DNA of 6,123 bases, taken from contig CAKRYM010000096.1 in NCBI GenBank assembly GCA_934427095.1, forward strand, positions 1-6,123. Direction: 5' to 3'. The first letter of the stretch is position 1; each line of letters begins with the position of its first letter. A model generated the notes under the pieces. The model was not told where the DNA came from. It was given only the letters and a program-made list of their open reading frames with translations, and did not search any database. Made by a program: the position numbers and the translations under genes. Positions 1 to 5,672 of this stretch are shown here, piece after piece. Origin of the DNA: an uncultured Bacillota bacterium (GTDB lineage: Bacteria > Bacillota > Dehalobacteriia > UBA4068).

Positions 1-1
1 G

Positions 2-586
2 CTTTCCTATTTGTTGGGGGCTATTCCCTTTTCCTTTCTGTTGGTCCGCTGGATCAAAGGGGTGGATGTCCGCACCATCGGTTCGGGGAATCCTGGTAGC
101 ACTAATGCGGTACGAGCTGCTGGACGCCCGGTGGGCATCGCGGTTTTTCTTTGCGATGGATTAAAAAGCTATTTCCCCACTCTTGTGGGGTTGCAGTTAG
201 GGGGGGCGTCTTTAGCGGCAGCGTGTGCCGGTGTCGCTTTTCTAGGACATATTTTCCCTATTTGGTTGAATTTTAAAGGCGGTAAAGGCGCGGCAACTTC
301 TTATGGCGCTGCCTTGGCTCTTTCGCCCATTTTGGCCATTGTGACCATTGGCGTATGGTTGCTGATTACTGTTATTTCTGGCTATGTTTCCATTGGAACT
401 TGTTCTGCCGCATTCTTTATCTTGTTGGCTGCTTTGTTGATGGGGCAACCCTTTCCTTATGTTTTGTTGTATTTTTTCATTTTGATTGTGATTCTATTAC
501 GGCATAAGGGGAATTTTCAACGGATTTTGGCTGGAGAAGATACGCCAGCTAGGATTTGGTATAGGAATTGGTGGAAACGCAAATGA
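2..586 (+). CDS. plsY: Glycerol-3-phosphate acyltransferase PlsY, 5'-truncated by window edge
   Basis: PlsY is an integral membrane enzyme that transfers an acyl group from acyl-phosphate to the sn-1 position of glycerol-3-phosphate, the first step of phosphatidic acid synthesis. The reading frame is open from base 2 and begins LSYLLGAIPF, which matches the first membrane helix of the family. The TTG at 11 is therefore internal, and only about 5-10 N-terminal residues are missing. All three family motifs are visible: SGNPGSTN (nt 83-106), GHIFP...FKGGKG (nt 245-289) and RHKGNFQRILAGED (nt 500-541). Several hydrophobic membrane segments lie between them. The usual acidic residue near the end of motif 3 appears as Asp, a conservative change, and the family's D-x-x-K-G before motif 2 reads D-G-L-K-S. 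The stop codon overlaps the gpsA start (ATGA), so the two genes are translationally coupled. Product assignment is secure; the start is outside the window. Confidence 0.95.
   Translation, partial: LSYLLGAIPFSFLLVRWIKGVDVRTIGSGNPGSTNAVRAAGRPVGIAVFLCDGLKSYFPTLVGLQLGGASLAAACAGVAFLGHIFPIWLNFKGGKGAATSYGAALALSPILAIVTIGVWLLITVISGYVSIGTCSAAFFILLAALLMGQPFPYVLLYFFILIVILLRHKGNFQRILAGEDTPARIWYRNWWKRK
570..577 (+). promoter_or_regulatory. gpsA ribosome binding site inside the plsY 3' end
   Basis: GGTGGAAA lies inside the last plsY codons. Its GGTGG core ends 8 bases before the ATG at 583. It supports ATG 583 rather than the upstream in-frame TTG at 568 as the gpsA start. At 583 the protein begins MKIGILGAGGWG, as GpsA proteins normally do. 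Confidence 0.6.
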
Positions 587-1578
587 AAATAGGCATTTTA
601 GGTGCAGGGGGCTGGGGTACTGCTCTAGCCAGATTGTTGACCAATAATGGACACCAGGTTTCTTTATGGAGCTGGCAGCCCGATCATGTGGCTGAAATGC
701 TAGCGGAGCGGGAAAACAGTCGTTTTTTACCGGGCGTTATCTTACCGGAGCAGTTATCTCTTACCGCCTCCATGCCAGAAGCTCTTTCCGGTGCCCAATT
801 GGTGGTGTTGGCGGTTCCTTCTTCTGCGTGTGAGGAAACCGCACGGCAGGCTTTGCCGTTTGTGCCAAAAGGGGCCATTTTGCTTAGCGTGGCTAAAGGT
901 TTTGTGTCCAAAAGTTGGAAACGGATCTCTCAGGTATTGGAGGAAATTTATCCTGATCATGCCGTTGCCGTATTGTCTGGCCCCAGTCATGCGGAAGAGG
1001 TAGGCTGGGATAAACCTACTTTGGTCTGTGTCGCAGGGAAGGATAATCAGGTTCTCTCCTTGATACAGGAAACCTTTATCAGTCCGAAATTTCGGGTTTA
1101 TACGAATAAAGATATTATTGGGGTGGAAATTGCCGGGGCGGTGAAGAATGTAATCGCCCTAGGCTGTGGTATTTTAGACGGTATGGAACAGGGCGATAAT
1201 GCAAAAGCTGCGCTGATGACGCGTGGTTTGGCGGAAATGGAGCGCTTGGGTGTAAAAATGGGCGCAAACCCCCAGACTTTCCGCGGTCTTTCCGCAGTGG
1301 GGGATTTAATCGTTACCTGTACCTCTTGCCACAGCCGCAATTATCGTGCAGGCCGCCGCATCGGCCAAGGCGAATCTTGGCGACAAATTTTACAAGGCAC
1401 GGAAATGGTGGTAGAAGGGGTGTATGCTACGGAAGGCACTTATGCTCTTTCCCAGCAATATCAGGTGTATATGCCTATTACGCAGCAGTTATATGGTATT
1501 CTTTATCATGATTGTCCCTTGGAAAAGGCGATGGACGAATTAATGACGCGGATACCAACCGCAGAATTAAACGATTGA
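583..1578 (+). CDS. gpsA: NAD(P)+-dependent glycerol-3-phosphate dehydrogenase GpsA
   Basis: GpsA is a cytosolic enzyme that reduces dihydroxyacetone phosphate to sn-glycerol-3-phosphate with NAD(P)H, supplying the substrate of PlsY encoded just upstream. The protein is 331 residues, normal for the family. The N-terminal Rossmann fold shows GAGGWG at residues 7-12. SGPSHAEEV is at 132-140, the catalytic lysine is K188 within GAVKN, and the signature continues to GILDG at 196-200. NAKAALMTRG is at 206-215, and GLSAVGDLIVTCTS with SRN follows at 235-253, providing the substrate-binding Asp/Arg/Asn. The start is ATG 583, overlapping the plsY stop as ATGA and preceded by GGTGG. The overlap indicates one transcript with plsY. 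A hairpin terminator follows 32 bases after the stop. No key residue is missing. Assignment is secure. Confidence 0.97.
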   Translation: MKIGILGAGGWGTALARLLTNNGHQVSLWSWQPDHVAEMLAERENSRFLPGVILPEQLSLTASMPEALSGAQLVVLAVPSSACEETARQALPFVPKGAILLSVAKGFVSKSWKRISQVLEEIYPDHAVAVLSGPSHAEEVGWDKPTLVCVAGKDNQVLSLIQETFISPKFRVYTNKDIIGVEIAGAVKNVIALGCGILDGMEQGDNAKAALMTRGLAEMERLGVKMGANPQTFRGLSAVGDLIVTCTSCHSRNYRAGRRIGQGESWRQILQGTEMVVEGVYATEGTYALSQQYQVYMPITQQLYGILYHDCPLEKAMDELMTRIPTAELND

Positions 1579-1610
1579 AAATCAGGCATAATGTGTTCCC
1601 CTCGTACATA

Positions 1611-1638
1611 GAAAGTATGGAAGAATATTCCATACTTT
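1611..1638 (+). promoter_or_regulatory. Weak candidate sigma-E-type promoter for spoIVA
   Basis: CATACTTT (1631-1638) matches the sigma-E -10 consensus CATACAnT at six of seven fixed bases. Thirteen bases upstream, GAAAGTA (1611-1617) is only a partial match to the -35 element kmATATT. Transcription would begin near 1645, about 40 bases before the spoIVA GTG. In Bacillus spoIVA is a sigma-E gene, which is why I looked. The elements coincide with the arms of the terminator hairpin, so the match could be incidental. Confidence 0.22.
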
Positions 1639-1646
1639 TCTTTTTT
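1611..1646 (+). terminator. Rho-independent terminator after gpsA
   Basis: An 11-bp perfect stem, AAAGTATGGAA (1612-1622) with TTCCATACTTT (1628-1638), encloses a 5-base loop and runs into the T-rich stretch TTTTCTTTTTT ending at 1646. It is well placed to end the plsY-gpsA transcript. The stem is AT-rich and hence only moderately stable. It also sits just upstream of spoIVA, so spoIVA needs either readthrough or its own promoter overlapping or following the hairpin. Confidence 0.7.
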
Positions 1647-1671
1647 GCCCCGCGGGCAAGAGAACAAATCA

Positions 1672-1680
1672 AGGGAGGGA
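1672..1680 (+). promoter_or_regulatory. Ribosome binding site deciding the spoIVA GTG start
   Basis: AGGGAGGGA is a strong Shine-Dalgarno sequence, with GGGAGG (1673-1678) 8 bases from the GTG at 1687. It overrides the more upstream in-frame TTG at 1645, which has no comparable site and lies in the terminator T-tract. With GTG 1687 the N-terminus aligns with SpoIVA proteins and puts the Walker A lysine at residue 30. Confidence 0.8.
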
Positions 1681-1686
1681 ACGGGT

Positions 1687-3165
1687 GTGGAAGAATTTGA
1701 CGTTTTAAAAGATGTTTCCGAACGGACGGGAGGGGATATCTATCTTGGCGTGGTAGGGCCGGTAAGAACCGGGAAATCTACGTTCATCAAGCGCTTCATG
1801 GAGCAGATGGTCCTTCCCCATATGGAGGATGTGCATGAGCGTGAACGGACAATGGATGAAATGCCCCAAAGCGCCAGTGGCCGAACGGTAATGACCGCAG
1901 AGCCAAAGTTTATCCCAGCAGAAGCTTGCCCAATTACCCTGGAGGATGGTTTAAATTTCCGGGTAAGGCTGGTGGATTGCGTAGGTTACCCTGTAGAAGG
2001 TGCCCAGGGATTTGAGGATGAGAACGGCCCCCGTATGGTGGATACGCCTTGGTATCCTGAGCCGGTAAGCTTTTATCAAGCAGCAGAAACCGGTACGGAA
2101 AAGGTGATTACGGAACATAGTACCATTGGCTTAGTCATGCTTACCGATGGTAGTTTCGGCGATATCCCGGCCAGTGCTTATGATAATCCGGGAAGACGGG
2201 TCATCGAGGAATTACAGGAACTGGGGAAACCCTTTGTCATCATCATCAATAGTACAGATCCAGAGAGCGAAACTGTACAGGAGATGGCGGATAGTTTATT
2301 CCAGGAATATGGTGTAACGGTATTGGCGCTAGATGTGTCGCAGATGGATAAAGAAGATATTGTGGCAGTATTAGAAGCTGCATTATACGAATTTCCTGTC
2401 AGCGAGATTAATGTGGGTCTGCCTAAATGGATGGAAGAACTGGAAGAAGGCCATTGGCTCAGTAAATGCATTCATAACAGCATTGAAGCCGCTACCACTG
2501 ACGTCCGGAAAATCCGCGATGTTTCCGGCTTACTGGAAACCTTATCTCAAAGTGATGTCACTGGCAAGGTAGAGTTGCGTCGTTTGGATTTAGGCACCGG
2601 CCAGGCTTCCGTGGATGTGTCCGCAGCAGACGGCTTGTTTTATAAGGTACTCAGCGAATATGCAGGAGCCCCCATCAATGGAGAATATGAATTGCTACCT
2701 TTGATGCGTCGCTATGCCAAAGCTGCTGCCAAATGGGAGAAAATGAGCGCTGCTATGGATGAAGTAGCGGAGACGGGTTATGGCGTCGTGGACCCACAAT
2801 TGGATGAAATGCTCTTAGAAGAGCCGGAACTTATTAAGCAAGGCGGTCATTTCGGTGTGAAGCTACGGGCTTCCGCACCCAGCTACCATGTGATTCGCGC
2901 CAATGTGCTGACGGAAATTACCCCCTTGATTGGGACAGAGGCACAGTGCGAGGACTTGGTCCGGTATATCACCACGGAATTTGAGGATGATCCCAGTAAA
3001 ATTTGGCAAACCAATATTTTCGGTAAGTCCCTTTACGATCTGGTGAGCGAAGGCATTTCCAGCAAACTGTATCGTATGCCGGAACAGGCTAGAGCAAAAC
3101 TGGCCGACACTTTGCAACGCATTGTGAATGACAATGGCGGTGGTATTATTTGCATCGTTATTTAA
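1687..3165 (+). CDS. spoIVA: Stage IV sporulation protein A, spore coat basement-layer ATPase SpoIVA
   Basis: SpoIVA is made in the mother cell, is anchored on the forespore by SpoVM in Bacillus, and hydrolyses ATP to polymerise irreversibly into the platform on which the coat assembles. It is also needed for cortex formation. The GTG start gives 492 residues, the same length as Bacillus subtilis SpoIVA. The N-terminus reads EEFDVLKDVSERTGGDIY, followed by Walker A GPVRTGKS (24-31, K30) and a Walker B-type RLVDCVG with D97. Further conserved stretches are EDENGPRM, DTPWY and EHSTIG. The C-terminal part carries IGTE, the FEDDP...IW...IFG block, and ends GGIICIVI, a conserved hydrophobic tail. 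The position equivalent to Bacillus sensor Thr71 is Ala here (TVMTAEPKF), while Thr70 is kept. A terminator-like hairpin lies upstream and another 22 bases downstream, so the gene is probably transcribed alone. Assignment is secure. Confidence 0.97.
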   Translation: MEEFDVLKDVSERTGGDIYLGVVGPVRTGKSTFIKRFMEQMVLPHMEDVHERERTMDEMPQSASGRTVMTAEPKFIPAEACPITLEDGLNFRVRLVDCVGYPVEGAQGFEDENGPRMVDTPWYPEPVSFYQAAETGTEKVITEHSTIGLVMLTDGSFGDIPASAYDNPGRRVIEELQELGKPFVIIINSTDPESETVQEMADSLFQEYGVTVLALDVSQMDKEDIVAVLEAALYEFPVSEINVGLPKWMEELEEGHWLSKCIHNSIEAATTDVRKIRDVSGLLETLSQSDVTGKVELRRLDLGTGQASVDVSAADGLFYKVLSEYAGAPINGEYELLPLMRRYAKAAAKWEKMSAAMDEVAETGYGVVDPQLDEMLLEEPELIKQGGHFGVKLRASAPSYHVIRANVLTEITPLIGTEAQCEDLVRYITTEFEDDPSKIWQTNIFGKSLYDLVSEGISSKLYRMPEQARAKLADTLQRIVNDNGGGIICIVI

Positions 3166-3187
3166 CACAGAGAGTAAGGAACAAAAG

Positions 3188-3227
3188 AGAAATCGCCACG
3201 TTTAATAAAACGTGGCGATTTCTTCTT
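3188..3227. terminator. Bidirectional terminator between convergent spoIVA and the COG0523 operon
   Basis: This is a perfect 16-bp inverted repeat. Its arms are 3188-3203 and 3208-3223, around the core ATCGCCACG/CGTGGCGAT, with a 4-base AATA loop. Reading plus, the stem runs into TTTCTTCTT, a weak T-tract suited to ending spoIVA. Reading minus, it runs into CTTTTGTT and ends the COG0523 operon. On the minus strand the 5' arm encodes the last codons of the second COG0523 gene, and its TAA stop (3204-3202) straddles the arm and the loop. One hairpin thus serves both transcripts. Confidence 0.88.
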
Positions 3228-4173
3228 GGGGTTTTTTGGTTGGTTTGGCGGCTAAAATTTTTAGCACAGGACCTTTTTCCCGATAAATGGGATTATATTC
3301 ATTGATGATTTTGGCGCCTAAGGCAAACCAACCGCTTTTGGGCGCTGGATTTTCTCCCCAGTCAGCCACTAAGCCGCAGAAGGTAATGTCTTCTTCACAG
3401 CAGGTCATGACAAAACGTCCGGCTGCTGACATATGCGCTACTTCTTGATTCGCCGGGGTAAGCTGTGCCCGGAATTTTACAATTTTCCCTTCGTATTTTT
3501 CCGGTTCAGAAAGCAGGTCCTGATACCAGATGGCATAATCCTTGTCCTTGATGGTGATGACCTCAGCCTGCAAATCAAAGGGTAAAGGATCTACAATGAT
3601 ATCTTGTTCTGTTCTGCCATCAGGATATTCGTAGAGAATCATGCTACGCCGGTTTACACTACGGACAATTTTATGCAGGGCTTCTTTGCTGATTTGGCCG
3701 TTCATGCGGTTAAATACCACTAAATCGGCGTATTTTAGTTTATCCCCAGTGAGCGGTCGCATATTCTTATCAAAGGTAGGGAAGGTAGCTGCATCCGCGA
3801 ACAGCATCACCTGATATAAGGCCCAGTTTTCTGGAAAACTGGCGAACAAGCTGTCCAGTCGCCACATGCCGTTATATTCTACGATGACCCTTTCCGGACA
3901 AAGCTCCTGATTCACCACATGCAGAGCATCTGGGGTCAACTCTTCTTCCTCTTCTACGGTGAGGATTTCTACCTCTGGCGAGGAAAAATATTGGGGAGCA
4001 TATTCTTCATCCCCCTGTTCGGTTAGGAGAAGCAACGTTTTCTCCCCACTGTTGAAATCCGGCTGTTCTAAGGTTTCTTGGATGAATTTGGTTTTGCCAG
4101 CATCCAAGAAGCCTAAGAAAAGGTAAACAGGAATTTCCTCAGCCCGGGGGTTGCTCGTTTTCTTTTCTGCCAT
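3202..4173 (-). CDS. Divergent COG0523 (CobW-like) P-loop protein fused to a YcgQ/DUF1980-like C-terminal domain
   Basis: This is a predicted cytosolic protein of 323 residues in two parts. Residues about 14-200 form a CobW/COG0523-like P-loop domain: PVYLFLGFLDAGKT with Walker A at 21-28 (K27), VIVEYNGMW at 97-104 in place of the usual EPSG motif, and FNRMNG at 154-159 where NKxD is expected. The family's CxCC metal motif is absent. Residues about 215-323 resemble the C-terminal domain of YcgQ (DUF1980/COG3689). They contain YEGKIVKFRAQL, then GRFVMTCCEED (252-262, C258-C259), GLVADW, and an ending rich in Pro and aromatics. No membrane segment is seen, unlike YcgQ itself. Function is unknown. 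YcgQ and its permease partner YcgR are Zur-regulated in Bacillus, which points to metal homeostasis. It starts 2 bases after the upstream gene and has its own site AGAGGA, so the pair is coupled. Domain calls are from memory of family patterns. Confidence 0.85.
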   Translation of the reverse strand: MAEKKTSNPRAEEIPVYLFLGFLDAGKTKFIQETLEQPDFNSGEKTLLLLTEQGDEEYAPQYFSSPEVEILTVEEEEELTPDALHVVNQELCPERVIVEYNGMWRLDSLFASFPENWALYQVMLFADAATFPTFDKNMRPLTGDKLKYADLVVFNRMNGQISKEALHKIVRSVNRRSMILYEYPDGRTEQDIIVDPLPFDLQAEVITIKDKDYAIWYQDLLSEPEKYEGKIVKFRAQLTPANQEVAHMSAAGRFVMTCCEEDITFCGLVADWGENPAPKSGWFALGAKIINEYNPIYREKGPVLKILAAKPTKKPQEEIATFY

Positions 4174-4175
4174 GG

Positions 4176-5498
4176 CTATTTCCTCTTAAACAATTGGCTT
4201 AGGGCCTCTTCCTGCAGCTCTGCACCAATGACGCAAAGTTTACCGATAATGGCCGCGGCGCCGGGACGAATATCCATACTTTCCGGCACATAGTCAAAAT
4301 GCCACCAACCGCCTTCTGCGGCCTGGACAATGCCTTTGGCTCTTAAAATCTGCCCCAGCTCACCACTGTCTAACTTGGTCAAGGCTGCCTTAAGCTCGTC
4401 CTTGCTGTAAGTGCTGACGGTTTCTCCACCCCAGGAGCTGAACACATCTTCTGCATGGTGGTGTTCGTGGTCATGGCAGCAGCAATGCCCTTCGTGGTCA
4501 TGATGATGTTCATGGCAATGGTGATCATGATGATGTCCTTCATGCTCATGCTGGTGATGCTCATGTTCTTCGTGATCCTGCTGGTGCATTTCTGCCAGAA
4601 CCTCTGAGAGATCCAAATCCACATCATCCACCCCAGCAATGGCGTCAAAAATTTGCTCGCCATCTAATTGTTCCCAAGGGGTAGTAATCACAGGAGCGGT
4701 TGTATTCAGTTCTCGAATGGCATTAAGGCAGGCGGCGATACGGCTTTCTGCCAGACCATTGGTACGACTGAGGACAATCCCTTGGGCGTATTTGATTTGG
4801 TCATTGTAGAATTCGCCGAAATTCCGCATATAGATACGGCCTTTGGTTGCATCTACTACCGTAATAGCCCGGTCCAAATACAGTTGTTCCGGAGCGGTTT
4901 TTTCCACGGCGCGAATAACGTCGCTGAGTTTCCCTACGCCAGAGGGTTCGATAAGAATACGGTCCGGGTGGAAACGGGAAAGTATTTCTTTCAAGGCGCT
5001 GGTAAAATCCCCCACCATGGAGCAACAAATGCAGCCAGCACTAATTTCGCGGATTTCTACACCGCTGTCTTGCAGAAACCCGGCGTCAATATTTTCCACA
5101 CCGAATTCATTTTCAATGAGCACCACTTGTTGTCCCGCATAGCTTTCTTTTAACAGCTTTTTGATGAGTGTGGTTTTACCAGCCCCTAAGAAACCGGAAA
5201 ACACATCCACGGGTACGCGGTCGTCAGCATTTTCCAGCCAGTGTTCAAAAGCCTTGACCACGGCGTCTAATTCTTTCTCTTCTGTCAAGGAGCGAAGGTC
5301 TGGGTTTCCTTCGTCATTTAGCCCGAAACCATAAAGATAGGCCTGTTCCGGGTCATCCTTGGGGGAGAGCGCCACGTAATCCTTGCCGTTTAGCCGGATA
5401 ATGGTCAATATATCACATTCCATACTACGGCCGTCTTCCACGGTGATGTGCATGGTTTGATGGCCGCAGTCTTTATAGGTTGCTTGGTTCGTGTCCAT
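4176..5498 (-). CDS. COG0523 metallochaperone-type GTPase with N-terminal DUF1292-like domain and His-rich insert
   Basis: This 440-residue cytosolic protein is likely a zinc or other metal insertion GTPase of the CobW/YciC/ZNG1 superfamily. Residues about 16-88 (MHITVEDGRSMECDIL to VVKAFEHWL) look like DUF1292, normally a small stand-alone Firmicutes protein. The GTPase domain follows: PVDVFSGFLGAGKTT with Walker A at 102-110 (K108), IENEFG at 128-133, and the metal-binding CICC at 156-159. Then come ILIEPSGVG (181-189), VVDA (214-217) and SRTN at 244-247 where NKxD is expected. Residues 305-348 hold 23 His and 4 Cys, a probable metal-storage or loading loop. A CobW C-terminal domain with the typical GGWWHFDY (396-403) ends the protein. 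ATG 5498 is preceded by AAAAGGAGG at a 9-base spacing and by a sigma-A-type promoter. It heads a two-gene operon. No Zur box was recognised. The metal specificity is inferred, not shown. Confidence 0.92.
   Translation of the reverse strand: MDTNQATYKDCGHQTMHITVEDGRSMECDILTIIRLNGKDYVALSPKDDPEQAYLYGFGLNDEGNPDLRSLTEEKELDAVVKAFEHWLENADDRVPVDVFSGFLGAGKTTLIKKLLKESYAGQQVVLIENEFGVENIDAGFLQDSGVEIREISAGCICCSMVGDFTSALKEILSRFHPDRILIEPSGVGKLSDVIRAVEKTAPEQLYLDRAITVVDATKGRIYMRNFGEFYNDQIKYAQGIVLSRTNGLAESRIAACLNAIRELNTTAPVITTPWEQLDGEQIFDAIAGVDDVDLDLSEVLAEMHQQDHEEHEHHQHEHEGHHHDHHCHEHHHDHEGHCCCHDHEHHHAEDVFSSWGGETVSTYSKDELKAALTKLDSGELGQILRAKGIVQAAEGGWWHFDYVPESMDIRPGAAAIIGKLCVIGAELQEEALSQLFKRK
4452..4583 (-). repeat. 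Histidine-rich low-complexity segment of the COG0523 GTPase
   Basis: This encodes residues 305-348 of the GTPase, an imperfect run of H/E/D/G/C with 23 histidines and 4 cysteines. On the DNA it shows as repeated CATGATGATG-like triplets. His-rich loops between the GTPase and C-terminal domains are common in metal-linked COG0523 proteins and bind zinc, nickel or cobalt. The cysteine run CCCH at 339-342 is less usual. Confidence 0.85.
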
Positions 5499-5507
5499 AG
5501 GTTGATG

Positions 5508-5516
5508 CCTCCTTTT
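5508..5516 (-). promoter_or_regulatory. Strong ribosome binding site of the DUF1292-COG0523 gene
   Basis: On the minus strand AAAAGGAGG ends 9 bases before the ATG at 5498. This near-perfect Shine-Dalgarno sequence fixes the start, and the DUF1292-like N-terminal domain is then included in full. Confidence 0.8.
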
Positions 5517-5527
5517 CTACAAAAAAT

Positions 5528-5556
5528 AGTATAGCACAGGATAGAGGGATAAGCAA
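5528..5556 (-). promoter_or_regulatory. Sigma-A-type promoter of the COG0523 operon
   Basis: On the minus strand, TTGCTT (5556-5551) and TATACT (5533-5528) are separated by 17 bases. The -10 matches the consensus at five of six bases and is preceded by an extended -10 TGC; the -35 matches at three of six. Transcription should start near 5521, leaving a leader of about 22 bases, too short for a riboswitch. I see no Zur-like inverted repeat over it. Confidence 0.6.
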
Positions 5557-5580
5557 TTTGGCGAAAGGAAAATTCGCTGC

Positions 5581-5608
5581 ACCTTTTCTTCATTTTTCGC
5601 ATAGGATG
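5581..5608 (+). promoter_or_regulatory. Possible sigma-K-like promoter for the cysteine-repeat gene
   Basis: CACC (AC at 5581-5582) fits the short sigma-K -35 element mACm. After 17 bases CATAGGATG (5600-5608) fits CATAnnnTA except for the last base. Transcription would begin about 50 bases before the ATG at 5673. Sigma-K drives late mother-cell coat genes in Bacillus, so a match would support a coat role. The elements are short and low in information, so chance is a real possibility. No convincing sigma-A promoter was seen in the same stretch. Confidence 0.3.
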
Positions 5609-5634
5609 GAACAAAACAGAAGGATTGGATCGTT

Positions 5635-5656
5635 GAAAATCCTAGGAAAATCCTGG
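5635..5656 (+). repeat. 11-bp tandem direct repeat in the leader of the cysteine-repeat gene
   Basis: GAAAATCCTAG (5635-5645) is followed at once by GAAAATCCTGG (5646-5656), identical at 10 of 11 bases and spaced by one helical turn. The second copy runs into the ribosome binding site. AGGA (5644-5647) and TCCT (5651-5654) could pair across three A's to form a small hairpin touching the upstream GGAG. It may be an operator-like or leader element; no function is known. Confidence 0.5.
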
Positions 5657-5668
5657 AGAAAGGTGATG
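5655..5668 (+). promoter_or_regulatory. Ribosome binding site of the cysteine-repeat gene
   Basis: GGAGAAAGGTGATG contains AAAGGTGAT, a close match to the anti-Shine-Dalgarno of 16S rRNA, ending about 5 bases before ATG 5673. An in-frame TGA at 5667-5669 just upstream rules out any earlier start in this frame. This is strong evidence that the downstream low-complexity frame is a real gene. Confidence 0.8.
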
Positions 5669-5672
5669 AAAT

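Noticed and set aside
11..13. PlsY starting at TTG 11
   Set aside because: In-frame residues L-S-Y upstream continue the conserved first helix, so the true start is off the left edge.
568..582. Longer GpsA from TTG 568
   Set aside because: It adds five residues before the usual MKIGILGAG start and would deepen the overlap with plsY. ATG 583 has a fitting ribosome binding site.
1586..1610. GCATAAT and CGTACATA as a sigma-E promoter for spoIVA
   Set aside because: The spacing is only about 10 bases instead of 13-15, and it lies upstream of the terminator hairpin.
1645..1686. Longer SpoIVA from the upstream TTG at 1645
   Set aside because: It would add 14 residues not seen in SpoIVA and has no ribosome binding site of its own. 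GTG 1687 has AGGGAGG and gives the family length.
4668..5153. Plus-strand open frames opposite the COG0523 GTPase
   Set aside because: These are antisense shadows with no ribosome binding site or recognisable domain. The minus-strand protein shows clear family motifs throughout.
5499..5580. Zur box or metal riboswitch in front of the COG0523 operon
   Set aside because: No Zur-like inverted repeat is visible, and the predicted leader of about 22 bases is too short for a riboswitch. GCGAA/TTCGC (5561-5577) is only a weak 5-bp hairpin upstream of the promoter.
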